A stretch of DNA of 64,000 nucleotides from Rhodococcus sp. 14-2470-1b. Lineage in GTDB: Bacteria; Actinomycetota; Actinomycetes; Mycobacteriales; Mycobacteriaceae. The translations under genes were made by a program, and so were the position numbers. Positions 1 through 8,664 of this stretch are shown here, one piece after another. Each line of letters begins with the position of its first letter. Position 1 is the first letter of the stretch. The stretch is taken from contig NZ_NPFY01000016.1 of NCBI RefSeq assembly GCF_002259415.1, positions 1 through 64,000 of the forward strand, read 5' to 3'. The notes below the pieces were generated by a model. The model saw only the letters and a program-made list of their open reading frames with translations. It was not told the DNA's origin and ran no database searches.

Positions 1-289
1 GCGACAACTCCTGCCCGACGCTCAACAACGGCCGCGCGGCGCTCTGCGACAGACCCAGCGACACCGCCACCTCCGTGACCACCTGCGCCAGAACAGTCGC
101 CGGATCACCACCGATGCCGTCGGCGTCGGCGAGGCGGATGTCGGCGATCTCGCACACCGCCTCCACCGTCCTGGCGCGGGCGATGTTCTCCCGCACCCGG
201 CACACCGCGGCATAACCCGCCAACCCCGCCACACACGCAGTACCCGACCCCGCAGTACTCGACCCCGCCGAAACCCCCGTATCGAACAT
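1..289 (-). CDS. DUF222 / HNH endonuclease-type (13E12 repeat family) protein, N-terminus only
   Basis: Reading leftward from an ATG at 289, an open frame runs off the window edge and gives about 96 residues. It starts MFDTGV, has a run CVAGLAGYAAVCRVRE, then a mostly helical stretch ending LSQSAARPLLSVGQEL. This is the usual start of actinobacterial DUF222 proteins, which normally carry a C-terminal HNH nuclease domain; that part lies outside the window, so nuclease function cannot be confirmed. A LexA-type box overlaps the start codon, as reported for M. tuberculosis 13E12 genes. These genes are usually multicopy and recombining. The family call is good; the activity is unknown. Confidence 0.75.
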   Translation of the reverse strand, partial: MFDTGVSAGSSTAGSGTACVAGLAGYAAVCRVRENIARARTVEAVCEIADIRLADADGIGGDPATVLAQVVTEVAVSLGLSQSAARPLLSVGQELS

Positions 290-297
290 ACTTTCGA
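282..297. promoter_or_regulatory. Putative SOS (LexA) box overlapping the DUF222 start codon
   Basis: TCGAACATACTTTCGA matches the actinobacterial LexA consensus TCGAAC-N4-GTTCGA with one mismatch. It spans the ATG of the minus-strand DUF222 gene. DNA-damage induction of 13E12-type genes through such boxes is known in mycobacteria; here it is inferred. Confidence 0.6.
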
Positions 298-344
298 ATA
301 TACCGAGAGGGTCCGACAGGTTCACGCAAACAGCTGGTCAGGCC

Positions 345-941
345 TCACTGAAGCACCCGGTCGAGGAGGTGTTCGATGAGTTGCTCAGCGGAATGCCTTG
401 TGCTGTAACCCTGCAGCATGCCTTGTGCGAGTCCGCCGACGGCCATGAGCACGAGGTCGGCATCGAGTTCGACGGCGACTGAACGAGATTCGGCGTCACG
501 GCGCGCACGTATGAGCTGGTCGGCGACGAGTGTTGCGAGTGCTCGCGGTGCGGCGAAGGTCTCCTCTGCTGTGATGCCTTGCCCAGTGATTGCGGCCCAC
601 CCGAAGGCGCCGAGTACCAACACTTCCTCGCGGCGAGGTTCGTCCAGTGGTAGTAGTTCGGTCAGCACGGCGCGGAGGGCTTCGCGTGGCGTCGGATCGG
701 TGCCGAGTTCTGACCAACGTTTCATGAAGCGCGCGCCTGCGTCGTCCATGACCGAGCGATGAGTAGCGAGCAGGAACTCCTTCTTGGTGCCGAAGTAGTA
801 CTGCACGAGGCGTACCGAGAATCCCGCCTCGGCAGCGACCGTCTGGAACGTGACGGACTCGAGTCCGCCGGCGCAGATGACCCGTCGCACTGCGTCGGTG
901 ACTTGACGCCGTCTTACTTCGTGGTCGACCAATCGGGGCAC
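345..941 (-). CDS. TetR family transcriptional regulator
   Basis: 198 residues from a GTG at 941; a TTG at 977 is also in frame. The GTG start is preferred because VPRLVDHEVRRRQ is the usual beginning of this TetR subgroup. The N-terminal helix-turn-helix covers roughly residues 10-60, with FQTVAAEAGFSVRLVQYYFGTK as the recognition part, followed by a helical ligand-binding domain without a recognisable ligand. It is divergent from a hydrolase gene, with operator-like inverted repeats in the 120-bp gap, so it most likely represses itself and the hydrolase. The family is certain; the effector is unknown. Confidence 0.9.
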   Translation of the reverse strand: MPRLVDHEVRRRQVTDAVRRVICAGGLESVTFQTVAAEAGFSVRLVQYYFGTKKEFLLATHRSVMDDAGARFMKRWSELGTDPTPREALRAVLTELLPLDEPRREEVLVLGAFGWAAITGQGITAEETFAAPRALATLVADQLIRARRDAESRSVAVELDADLVLMAVGGLAQGMLQGYSTRHSAEQLIEHLLDRVLQ

Positions 942-999
942 GAACGTCTGCCGCCTTCCTGGATGCTGGTTCAACAATGATAAGCCCGTACCAAGAAGT

Positions 1000-1040
1000 T
1001 TGATATGTATGTACCATCAAGAGTGATATATCCATATCAA
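1000..1040. promoter_or_regulatory. Nested inverted repeats, candidate TetR operator
   Basis: TGATAT-ATCC-ATATCA (1024-1039) is a perfect 6-bp inverted repeat. A wider pair TTGATATG (1000-1007) and CATATCAA (1033-1040) is also perfect. The elements lie between the TetR gene (start 941) and the divergent hydrolase (start 1062), where an autoregulating TetR operator would be expected. The A/T-rich sequence stands out from the GC-rich surroundings. Confidence 0.6.
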
Positions 1041-1061
1041 TTAGATCGGGGAGGCCGAACA

Positions 1062-1943
1062 ATGCCGAAGATCGGGCGTTTCAGTAGCGAGAAGGACAGC
1101 CGAAGGTTCACCGACGCTTACGACGCCATCGCTGATCGGTGGCCGGTGCCGTCCACTTCGGTCGACGTCGACACCTCGTTCGGATCGACGTATGTCCGAC
1201 GATCCGGCACAGGCGAAGGTCTGCCGATCGTCGTGTTGCCCGGGATCGGAGGGAATGGTCTGGTGTGGGGCCGATTCATCGAGGCTCTGGCACTTGACCA
1301 CGTCGTCTACACACCGGACGTCATCGGATGGGCAGGGCGGTGCAAGCAAGCCGCCCCGGTACGCAACTCGGAGGACGTTGCCCGCTGGCTCGTAGAAGTC
1401 ATGGACGGCTTGGGGGAGAGTCGATTCCATCTGGCGGGGAATTCAGCGGGCGCCTGGTTGGCTGCATGCGCTGCGGTCCACCAGCCGGAGCGTCTTGCCA
1501 GCTTGGCCATGTTGGAGCCGAGCGCTGCAATCTTCGCCAGACCGCGGATCGGTCTGCTGCTGAAGTTCCTCTCGGCGGGAATTGCGCCCACGGAGAAGCG
1601 GATGCGGAAGCTCAACGAATGGCTTCAACCTCGGACCGTGCTCAGTGACGAGGAATACGCTCTTGCACTGGCCGCGGTGAAGTTTCGTATGGCAATGCCG
1701 TGGGACCGCACGTTCACGGACGCGGAGCTCGGCGCGATCACTGCACCGAGCCTCGTACTCTTCGGTGCCGAGACTGTCGTCGCCGATCCGAACTTCGCTG
1801 CGGCACGGGCACGTCGACACATCAAGTCCGTGGACGTCGGGTTCTACGAAGTAGTTGGTCACGATCTGATGTGGGCCAACCCCGACGAAGTGATTCCGCG
1901 GTTCTTGGCCTTCACCGACAGCCATGATCCGGTTCGTGCCTGA
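1062..1943 (+). CDS. Alpha/beta hydrolase
   Basis: 293 residues from ATG 1062, preceded by a GGGGAGG Shine-Dalgarno; an upstream frame extension to 1005 would run through the operator and is unlikely. It has the alpha/beta-hydrolase oxyanion region LPGIGGNG (residues 59-66), the nucleophile elbow GNSAG with Ser128, and a late GHDLMW that supplies the histidine. No signal peptide is seen, so it is cytoplasmic. The substrate cannot be told from sequence; the family includes esterases, C-C hydrolases and haloperoxidase-like proteins. The divergent TetR gene suggests induction by a small hydrophobic substrate. Confidence 0.85.
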   Translation: MPKIGRFSSEKDSRRFTDAYDAIADRWPVPSTSVDVDTSFGSTYVRRSGTGEGLPIVVLPGIGGNGLVWGRFIEALALDHVVYTPDVIGWAGRCKQAAPVRNSEDVARWLVEVMDGLGESRFHLAGNSAGAWLAACAAVHQPERLASLAMLEPSAAIFARPRIGLLLKFLSAGIAPTEKRMRKLNEWLQPRTVLSDEEYALALAAVKFRMAMPWDRTFTDAELGAITAPSLVLFGAETVVADPNFAAARARRHIKSVDVGFYEVVGHDLMWANPDEVIPRFLAFTDSHDPVRA

Positions 1944-1950
1944 CCGAGCG

Positions 1951-2832
1951 TCACCAGTTCCGTAGGTACTCGAGTGCTCGTGCTTGGGCGGCGTCGGATT
2001 CGGGGTGGGTGTAGAACGCGAAGTGGGTGCCGCGGTCAAGGGTCAGCAATTCGGACTCGGCGATACCCACGTGTGCGTGCTCGCTGTTCTCCGGCAGTAC
2101 GTCCGAATCCGCGCTGCCCTGCACCAGCAAGGTGGGCGCTTCGATCGCTCCCCATCCCGGGTCGGCGGATTTGGCGAATTGCACCAGATCGTTGTCCCAG
2201 CCCGCTTTGCGCCTGCCCACCTGTGAGGCGGTGAGGGCCATGTCGAGGACGAACTGTCTCTTCACCGGATCGGAGTCGATGTATTTCACGTGTTCGTCGA
2301 ATTCGTCACCACTGAGGGAGCTTTCGTCCGACACGGCGCCCTGGATCACCTGAAGCGGTTGATGCGCAACGAGTTTGCGCATCAACCAATCACCGATCCT
2401 GGTGGTCTGAAAGATGCGCGACGCGATGTCCGGAGTCGGGTTGACCCAGTGTTCGCTCAGGCACGCAATGGCCACGAGCGCACCGGTTCGGTCCGGGTGT
2501 GTGGCCGCGAACTGGTAGGCCGACGGCCCGCCTCCCGACCATGCCAGCACGCCCACCTTGGCGATCCCCAACTCGTCGAGCAGCGCGGCGTACAGATCAG
2601 CCTGCTCTCGCGGCGTCGCGCGATCGCCCAGTTCGGTTCCGAGGTAGCCGGGCCTCGACACCAAGATCGCCTGGAACTCGTCGACGGGGAGGAAGCCCGC
2701 CATCGCGGCGGCGGCGTCGATCCCGCCCGGCGAACCGTGCAGCACCAACACCGGTTTGCCGGTACCTCTGACCGCGTACTCGATCGGGCCACGCGCAGTG
2801 GAGATCACCTTCACATCGACCAGTGGTTCCAT
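1951..2832 (-). CDS. Alpha/beta hydrolase
   Basis: 293 residues. It has HGSPGG (residues 32-37) as oxyanion loop, the nucleophile elbow AWSGGG with Ser99, an acidic segment QGSADSD and a terminal GTHFAF with the likely catalytic histidine. No export signal. It converges on the preceding hydrolase gene with only 7 bp between the stops and shares only the fold with it. Reaction and substrate are unknown. Confidence 0.85.
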   Translation of the reverse strand: MEPLVDVKVISTARGPIEYAVRGTGKPVLVLHGSPGGIDAAAAMAGFLPVDEFQAILVSRPGYLGTELGDRATPREQADLYAALLDELGIAKVGVLAWSGGGPSAYQFAATHPDRTGALVAIACLSEHWVNPTPDIASRIFQTTRIGDWLMRKLVAHQPLQVIQGAVSDESSLSGDEFDEHVKYIDSDPVKRQFVLDMALTASQVGRRKAGWDNDLVQFAKSADPGWGAIEAPTLLVQGSADSDVLPENSEHAHVGIAESELLTLDRGTHFAFYTHPESDAAQARALEYLRNW

Positions 2833-3010
2833 GGCTCCTCATCAGCGCTCGGCGACTAGGGAACATCGTGCTCGCCCGGCAGCGGCGCCGCTTCGCCCGA
2901 ATCGTGTGAAACACCGCGAGGATTCCGACAGCCCGATGTTTCGATCCGCACGATCGGTGGAAGACAAGACCGAGTTCGGACGTGATCGCCCGGGCACCGC
3001 GGTCGAGCCA

Positions 3011-3046
3011 GGGCCCGGAGGTTCAAAAACTCGTGCCTCCGGGCCC
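3011..3046 (-). terminator. Hairpin, candidate terminator of the AceE-like gene
   Basis: GGGCCCGGAGG (3011-3021) and CCTCCGGGCCC (3036-3046) are perfect 11-bp inverted arms around a 14-nt loop, placed about 30 nt beyond the stop of the minus-strand gene ending at 3078. No T-tract follows, which is common in actinobacteria. Confidence 0.5.
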
Positions 3047-3077
3047 GCCGCTGCGGGTATTCGATCCCCCCGATGAA

Positions 3078-5432
3078 TCAGTGACCGATGACGTCCAAGG
3101 CTGCTCCGATGATGGAGTCCGTGTCGATGTGGTGGTACTTGTACACCTCGTCCAGTGAGCCGACCTGACCGAAAGTGCTGACGCCCAACGACGTCGAAGC
3201 GACTTTGTTGACGGTGGCCAGAAACGCGAGGGTGTGCGGATGGCCGTCGAGCACGGTCACCAGCGGGGTTGCTCGATCTGCTGGTAGCAGCTGGTCGAGG
3301 ATCCAGGTGTCGCCCGAACGGTGTCCCTGGCGTGCCTGGAGCGCGCGGTAGAGCTCGCCGGGGCTGGTGATGCACAGGACGTCGGCGACGACGCCGATGC
3401 CGTCGAGTCGTGCGGCAGCCTGGAGTGCCTCGGTCATCAGCGCCCCCATCGCGGCGATCGTGACCGTGGCACCGTCGCGTCGCACGAGGGGGTATCCGCC
3501 GGCGACGACCTGGCGTCGGCGCCGTTCCCGAGCAGCGGGGTCGGCGGGCACGTCGGCCAGTGTCTGATCGACGGGGCGGGTGGACAACCGCAGGTACGCG
3601 GAGCTGCCGTCAGGCCTGCCGAGGCGGCCGATGCTGGCGAGCAGCGTCCACTCGACATCGATGGCGAACGCAGGCTCGTAGGTGATGCACCCCGGTTGTT
3701 CCAGGCCGATCGACGGAGTCTTGATCGACTGGTGCGCGCCGCCCTCCGCAGCAAGAGTGACACCGGATGGAGTGCCGACGAGAATCGACTGGCCACCTGC
3801 ATAGATGCCGTAGGACCAGGGTTCGAGCGCGCGTTCGACGAACGGGTCGTACATGACCCCGATCGGGAACAAGGGCTGTCCCCACCGACTCCATGTGGCG
3901 CCGAGTTCGCCCATGAGTCCGACAAGGTTGGTCTCGGCAATGCCCAGTTCCATGTGCTGACCGGTGGGCTTCTCGCGCCAGTGCATGATCGTCTCCGCGT
4001 CGTCCTCGAACCAGTCGCGACGCTCGGCCGAGGACCAGACCCCGACTTTGTTCACCCAGCCACCGAGGTTGGTGGTGGAACTGACATCGGGGCTGACGGT
4101 GACGACCCGGCTCGCGGCGTCTGGTGCCTCCCGCGTCAGATCGATGAGCACGCGCCCCAGTGCAGCCTGAGTGGTGGCTGTGCCCTTCGGTGTCCGGCCG
4201 ATGTCGACCGGCACGGCGGGAGGCTCGGATACTGGGACGGGATCGCGACGAAGGCGAGCAGCTGCCGCCTCACACACCAGGCCCGACGGGCTGCTCGGAG
4301 CGAACGTCGCCCACGGATCGGCCGGATCGACGCCGAGGGATCTGCCCAGCGCCTGGTACTCGTCGACGGTCAGAAGCGACGAATGATTCTGCGGGTGACC
4401 CTGGGTCGGCAGGCCGAATCCCTTGACGGTGTAGGCGATGACGACGGTCGGCCTGGTGTCGTCGATCCGGGAGTACGCGTCGCGCAACGCCGCCATGTCG
4501 TGGCCGCCGAGATTGCGGATGGACTCGGTGAGCAGCGCGTCGTCGAGATCGGAGATCAGTTCTGCGATCGCCGACGCGTCCTGCCCGGTGCCGGGAAGCC
4601 GGGTTCGGAGTTCGTCTGCGGTGCAGCGGAGCAGCCGTTGGTACTCGGGGTTGGGCATGTCGAGTATTCGGCTGCGCAGCGTTTCCCCGCCGGGACGGGC
4701 GAAGAGATCTTCGAGGAGTCGACCGAATTTGACGGTGATCACCTGCCAGCCGGCGGCGTCGAACATCTTCTCGAGGCGCCGTGCGGCGATGTTGGGCACC
4801 ACTCGATCGAGGGATTGCCGGTTCAGATCGACGATCCACACGATTTCGCCGAGCTCTGCGATGCCCGGATCGATGATCGCCTCCGAGACGGCACCCTCGT
4901 CGAGCTCGGCGTCTCCGACGAGTGAGTACTGGCGCCCGGAGAAACCCGACGGTCGTGAAGTGCCGTCGGAGTCACCGAAGCTCGTCTCGACGTATCGACG
5001 CGACATCGCACCCCAGATGGGCGCAGTGGCACCGATTCCGACCGAGCCGGTGCTGTAGTCCACCGGGTCGGGGTCCTTGGCTCGCGACGGATAGGACTGC
5101 AGTCCACCGAACGATCGCAAGGTGGTGAGGTACTTCTCGTCGAGCTCACCCAGCAGGTAGTTGATCGCGTGGAGGACCGGGGATGCGTGCGGCTTGACCG
5201 ACACGCGATCCCCGGCTTCCAGCTGTTCGAACCACAGCGAGGTCATGATCGAGACCATCGATGCGCACGAGGCCTGGTGACCACCCACTTTGAGTCCTGA
5301 CGGGTTGGGCCGAACTCGATTGGCGTGATGGATGATCGACGTCGACAGCCACAGCACCTTCTCGGCGATCTCGTGCAGATCGTCACGAGCGCCCCGGGGC
5401 GAATGATGTTCGGCGGGAGTGATGCTGGTCAT
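3078..5432 (-). CDS. Thiamine diphosphate-dependent transketolase / AceE-like E1 enzyme
   Basis: 784 residues, somewhat shorter than the homodimeric pyruvate dehydrogenase E1 (AceE, about 890). The N-terminal domain has GLKVGGHQAS (47-56), resembling the AceE substrate-side loop. The thiamine diphosphate/Mg2+ motif is GDAELDEG (173-180) with Asn204 about 30 residues later, inside WIVDLNRQSLD. The middle pyrimidine-binding domain includes GIAETNLVGLMGELG and the C-terminal transketolase domain is present. The family joins pyruvate or a 2-oxo acid to ThDP, or transfers two-carbon units. No E2/E3 subunit gene is nearby, so either it uses a remote complex or acts alone on an unknown 2-oxo acid or ketose. 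The gene is monocistronic, with a hairpin downstream. Confidence 0.8.
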   Translation of the reverse strand: MTSITPAEHHSPRGARDDLHEIAEKVLWLSTSIIHHANRVRPNPSGLKVGGHQASCASMVSIMTSLWFEQLEAGDRVSVKPHASPVLHAINYLLGELDEKYLTTLRSFGGLQSYPSRAKDPDPVDYSTGSVGIGATAPIWGAMSRRYVETSFGDSDGTSRPSGFSGRQYSLVGDAELDEGAVSEAIIDPGIAELGEIVWIVDLNRQSLDRVVPNIAARRLEKMFDAAGWQVITVKFGRLLEDLFARPGGETLRSRILDMPNPEYQRLLRCTADELRTRLPGTGQDASAIAELISDLDDALLTESIRNLGGHDMAALRDAYSRIDDTRPTVVIAYTVKGFGLPTQGHPQNHSSLLTVDEYQALGRSLGVDPADPWATFAPSSPSGLVCEAAAARLRRDPVPVSEPPAVPVDIGRTPKGTATTQAALGRVLIDLTREAPDAASRVVTVSPDVSSTTNLGGWVNKVGVWSSAERRDWFEDDAETIMHWREKPTGQHMELGIAETNLVGLMGELGATWSRWGQPLFPIGVMYDPFVERALEPWSYGIYAGGQSILVGTPSGVTLAAEGGAHQSIKTPSIGLEQPGCITYEPAFAIDVEWTLLASIGRLGRPDGSSAYLRLSTRPVDQTLADVPADPAARERRRRQVVAGGYPLVRRDGATVTIAAMGALMTEALQAAARLDGIGVVADVLCITSPGELYRALQARQGHRSGDTWILDQLLPADRATPLVTVLDGHPHTLAFLATVNKVASTSLGVSTFGQVGSLDEVYKYHHIDTDSIIGAALDVIGH

Positions 5433-5552
5433 GACTGCTCAGTCGATCAGACATCGGTGTACTGCACAATGCACGAACGGGAGACTGAGCACGATGCACG
5501 GTTTCAAGTGCACCAGGCGGCGTCGAATTGGTCGAAGTGGTCAGTAGCGCCC

Positions 5553-5614
5553 ATGACATCTGTCATCACGTTTTCATGGAGAAGTCACTGCACAAGATGA
5601 TGAGGCGCACTGTT
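5553..5614 (+). promoter_or_regulatory. Upstream element shared with the paralogous gene at 33516
   Basis: Palindrome ATGAC-ATCT-GTCAT (5553-5566) begins 136 nt before the start codon, and GCGCACTGTT (5605-5614) begins 52 nt after the palindrome starts. The second paralog has ATGAC-AAAC-GTCAT 135 nt before its start and the same GCGCACTGTT at the same 52-nt offset. GATGGAAAG also recurs (5644-5652 and 33465-33473). Conservation at fixed spacing in two separate loci suggests an operator/promoter for this gene family. Confidence 0.6.
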
Positions 5615-5688
5615 TTTCGTTTCCGATGAACGACAGAGTCGTAGATGGAAAGAGCATCTGGCTCACAGCATCCACGAAGGAGACGAAG

Positions 5689-5961
5689 ATGAGGAATTCG
5701 ACCAAGTTCGCGCTGACCACCCTGGCCGCTGCAGCACTCTTCGGGACCGCAGGTGCCGTCGGGACTACTGCAGCATCGGCGGACACCATCGAGAACCTGA
5801 CGCCGCGAGCGAACGACGGCGCGCATTGCGTGGTGGTGGACGACCACGGTCGTGAGCAGGATTTTCTGTACAGCCCCTTCGACTGCTCCAGCGCTCAGTC
5901 GGATATCGATCGCGAGGAGCGCCGCGAAGAACGACGCGAGGAGCGCGCGTCCGCGGAGTGA
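5689..5961 (+). CDS. Small secreted protein with charged Arg/Glu C-terminus (paralog 1)
   Basis: 90 residues from ATG 5689, with AAGGAGA 6 bp upstream. An N-terminal signal peptide of about 31 residues (MRNSTKFALTTLAAAALFG... ending ASA before DTIENL) predicts export. The mature part is about 59 residues with two cysteines (GAHC and FDC) that could form a disulfide, then a highly charged tail with ERREERREER. It aligns along its whole length with the protein at 33516: D-T-(I/V)-x-(N/D)-L at the mature start, NDGAHCVVV against NGGAHCLVV, LYSPFDC against LYSSFRC, QSDID against QADID. No named family is recognised. The upstream region is also conserved between the two copies. Confidence 0.75.
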   Translation: MRNSTKFALTTLAAAALFGTAGAVGTTAASADTIENLTPRANDGAHCVVVDDHGREQDFLYSPFDCSSAQSDIDREERREERREERASAE

Positions 5962-5994
5962 AGGCGTGAGCCGTTCACCGTGAGATAGTGGCCC

Positions 5995-6984
5995 ATGCGG
6001 CCGACCTGTTCTGTGTACGTCGACACCGGTTATCTCTTGGCATCTGCCGCGACTCGGAGGACAGGCACGTCTCTGCGGAGCGGAATCTTCGTGGATTACG
6101 CAACGTTGATCGCCGCTCTGGTCGACGCCGCAGAGACTCGATCGGGGTTACCGATACTCCGTGTGTACTGGTACGACTCCGCGCGGAACGGAGTTCCGGA
6201 TGCCCAACAGGAGCGGATCGGTGAACTGTCCAAGGTCAAGCTCCGGCTCGGCCGGTTCGGTGTCAACGGGGAACAGAAGGGCGTCGACCTGCGCATCGGA
6301 CTCGACCTCGTCGCTCATGCGAGAAGCAATGCGTCGGACGTGTTCTTCCTGGTGTCCGGAGACGACGATCTGACCGAGGCCGTCGAGGAGGCACAGGCAC
6401 ACGGTGTGCAGGTGCTGCTTCTGACCGTCCCGACGAACGACGGCAAACCCCACGGCGTCAGTCGCCACTTGATCCGAGCGTCCGACGGGCTCGACTTCTT
6501 CGACGGCGCCGCCGTGGATGCGGCCGTCATGAAGATCGATCGGCAACCCGCTCCCGTGGTCGTCACCGACCCGGTGAGCGTCCCCAAGCCTGCACCCCGG
6601 CCGGGACCCAAGCCCGGCCCACGCGTGCCCACCCCGCTCGACGTCGCTTCGACCGCGCAGGCACCCGCACCCGTTCGACCCGCGAACGTTCTCGTCTACA
6701 GCGGAACCACCGGATCAGGTAGCACCGTCCAACCCGAGTACGTCATGGCGGGTGAGGAAACCGAACTGATCGACGAGGTGGTCTCTCGCGTCCTGGCATC
6801 GTTGGAAGCGAGCAGCACACCCGAGGACAAGCTGAGCCTGCAACGCACCAGGCCGAACATCCCACCGGACATCGACCGGGCGCTCCTGCTCGACGCCTCC
6901 GACGCCATGGGACACCACGACCTCGACGAGGGAATCCGATACCGCCTGCGCGCGCGATTCTGGGAGAAGTACGACGAACAGTGA
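5995..6984 (+). CDS. NYN domain protein (PIN-like nuclease fold)
   Basis: 329 residues. The first ~150 residues form a NYN/PIN-like domain: VYVDTGYLL (Asp10), [11 protein letters not shown], and VSGDDDL, giving the conserved acidic residues typical of metal-dependent RNases. A proline-rich linker follows (about 195-210, with [13 protein letters not shown]), then a C-terminal segment after about residue 240 that has no family I recognise and ends in [14 protein letters not shown] proteins process or degrade RNA; the substrate is unknown. It starts 33 bp after the small secreted protein, so it may be co-transcribed, although the functions look unrelated. Confidence 0.8.
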   Translation: MRPTCSVYVDTGYLLASAATRRTGTSLRSGIFVDYATLIAALVDAAETRSGLPILRVYWYDSARNGVPDAQQERIGELSKVKLRLGRFGVNGEQKGVDLRIGLDLVAHARSNASDVFFLVSGDDDLTEAVEEAQAHGVQVLLLTVPTNDGKPHGVSRHLIRASDGLDFFDGAAVDAAVMKIDRQPAPVVVTDPVSVPKPAPRPGPKPGPRVPTPLDVASTAQAPAPVRPANVLVYSGTTGSGSTVQPEYVMAGEETELIDEVVSRVLASLEASSTPEDKLSLQRTRPNIPPDIDRALLLDASDAMGHHDLDEGIRYRLRARFWEKYDEQ

Positions 6985-7010
6985 CGGCCGACGGGCCCTA
7001 CACTCGTCGC

Positions 7011-7352
7011 ATGCATCGCATCTTCACCACCAGCGTCGCTTCGGTGTATCCGCATTACGTCACCAAGCTGGAACGCAAGGGACGCACGGAAGAAGAGTTG
7101 CGTGAGGTCGTCGAATGGCTGACCGGATTCGACAGTGTCGCACTGCAACACCACCTCTCCACTGAAACCACGTTCGAGGATTTCTTCGCCGAAGCCCGGC
7201 TCAATCCGGGCACGTCGCTCATCACCGGTGTGGTGTGCGGGGTGCGCGTCGAGAACGTCGAGGATCCCCTGATGCAGAAGATTCGTTATCTGGACAAGCT
7301 GGTTGACGAGCTGGCCAAGGGAAAGAAGATGGAGAAGGTGCTGCGGACCTGA
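7011..7352 (+). CDS. DUF2200 family protein
   Basis: 113 residues from ATG 7011 ([17 protein letters not shown]), the standard beginning of DUF2200 proteins, with the LTGFD and FFAEARLNP segments. It is cytoplasmic, small and single-domain, of unknown function; structures of family members exist but no assigned activity is known to me. It begins 26 bp after the NYN gene on the same strand. Confidence 0.85.
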   Translation: MHRIFTTSVASVYPHYVTKLERKGRTEEELREVVEWLTGFDSVALQHHLSTETTFEDFFAEARLNPGTSLITGVVCGVRVENVEDPLMQKIRYLDKLVDELAKGKKMEKVLRT

Positions 7353-7371
7353 CCGGACGGGTGTATGTACC

Positions 7372-7983
7372 GTGGCAGCGGTGAAATCAACTCGTGTTTC
7401 GGTGTCCGGTGTCCTCGTGTCCAGCGCGGCACTCGTATTGACCTTGGCTGCATGTGGATCCGACTCGGATGCTCCGGCGACCTCGACGACGTCCTCGGCT
7501 GCATCGTCGGTAGCGGAGGCAGCGACGTGCCCCACCGCGGAACCCGAAGACGCGGGCGACCCCGAATGGACTCTGGCGGGAGATACCGGCAGTGTGTCGG
7601 TCATCGGTTCCACGGATTCTTCGGCCCCCGTGGTGGACATCGAGGCGCCGTTCAGCGTGGCGCAGACACAGGTGCAGACATTGCAGGCCGGTGACGGACC
7701 CGTCGTGGCGGACGACGCCGAGGTCTCAGTCTGCTACATGGGCGTCAACGGACGCGACGGATCGGTGTTCGACAGCAGTTACGAGCGCGGCGCGCCCGTG
7801 GAGTTCCCGCTGACCGGCGTCGTCCCCGGATTCCAGAAGGCAATCGCAGGCCAGACGACGGGGTCGACCGTGGCTGTGGCGATGAACTCCGCCGACGGCT
7901 ACCCGGACGGTCAGCCCCGCGCCGGAATCGAGGCAGGCGACAGCCTGGTGTTCGCGATCAAGATTCTGGGCGTCACCGGATAA
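7372..7983 (+). CDS. FKBP-type peptidyl-prolyl isomerase lipoprotein
   Basis: 203 residues from GTG 7372 (a GTG at 7381 is equally possible). The signal peptide ends in the lipobox LAAC, followed by a Ser/Thr/Ala-rich tether, so the protein is membrane-anchored outside the cell. The C-terminal FKBP domain has VSVCYMGVNGRDGSVFDSSY, then GVVPGFQKAIAGQ and AGIEAGDSLVFAIKIL, the usual FKBP strand order. It should assist folding of exported proteins by cis-trans proline isomerisation. It follows DUF2200 closely. Confidence 0.9.
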   Translation: MAAVKSTRVSVSGVLVSSAALVLTLAACGSDSDAPATSTTSSAASSVAEAATCPTAEPEDAGDPEWTLAGDTGSVSVIGSTDSSAPVVDIEAPFSVAQTQVQTLQAGDGPVVADDAEVSVCYMGVNGRDGSVFDSSYERGAPVEFPLTGVVPGFQKAIAGQTTGSTVAVAMNSADGYPDGQPRAGIEAGDSLVFAIKILGVTG

Positions 7984-8094
7984 CTTCCCGGTGCGTGGCA
8001 CGAATAGTTGCGTGCTGTGACCGATGTTCAGCGCCACCTACCGCGGCAGAATCGATGATGTCAGATCGAGGACTTCGGCGAAGGGCGGCCCGGG

Positions 8095-8664
8095 ATGCGC
8101 TTGCCTGGTCTTGCACTCGGATTCGTGCCGTGGGCGCTGTTCCTCGTGATGCCGCATCGCGGAGGCGACCACGCGCTGCTCTTCTCGAGCATCCTCACCG
8201 CGCTCGTTGCGCTGGTGCTCACTCACTGGACTCGTGGGCGGGCGGGAATCAAGTGGCTCGGCGCCGCTGCGGTGCTCACCTTCGTGGGCTTCGCAGCAGC
8301 GTCGCTGCTGTCGGTCCCGTCGACGACGTGGCTGCCGGAGTACGCGTCGGGAATCGCGCTGTTCGTGCTCGCAGTCGTGATGGCGACGTCGACCCTCGGC
8401 GTCACCTTCACCGAGCAGTACGCGCGTGAAAGTCTGCCGAAGGAGTACTGGGGCGCCCCGCGGCTTCGCTCGCTGAACGTGCGGATCTCGGCCACGTGGG
8501 CAGTGTGCACCTTCGCGGCCGCCCTGAGTACGACAGGTGCGGCAGTGGTAACCGACCCGTTCTCCAAGTACTTCGCCCTCACCTGGATCGTCCCAGTGTG
8601 CTTGACGCTCTTCGCTTCTCGATACACGGCGACGTCGCTGGGGGCACTCACCTCGCGCACATGA
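8095..8664 (+). CDS. Integral membrane protein of unknown function
   Basis: 189 residues with about five hydrophobic segments (starting LALGFVPWALFLVM, then LTALVALVLT, AAVLTFVGFAAASLL, ALFVLAVVMATS, WAVCTFAAALSTTG and IVPVCLTLF). No motif or family is recognised. The 3' end overlaps the convergent MarR remnant by 17 bp. Confidence 0.65.
   Translation: MRLPGLALGFVPWALFLVMPHRGGDHALLFSSILTALVALVLTHWTRGRAGIKWLGAAAVLTFVGFAAASLLSVPSTTWLPEYASGIALFVLAVVMATSTLGVTFTEQYARESLPKEYWGAPRLRSLNVRISATWAVCTFAAALSTTGAAVVTDPFSKYFALTWIVPVCLTLFASRYTATSLGALTSRT

Noticed and set aside
1005..1061. Upstream extension of the first hydrolase
   Set aside because: Would run through the operator and lacks a ribosome-binding site; GGGGAGG favours ATG 1062.
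3321..4925. Long open frame (534 codons) on the plus strand, opposite the AceE-like gene
   Set aside because: It is antisense to a gene with clear ThDP motifs; high GC commonly opens such frames and the translation has no family resemblance.
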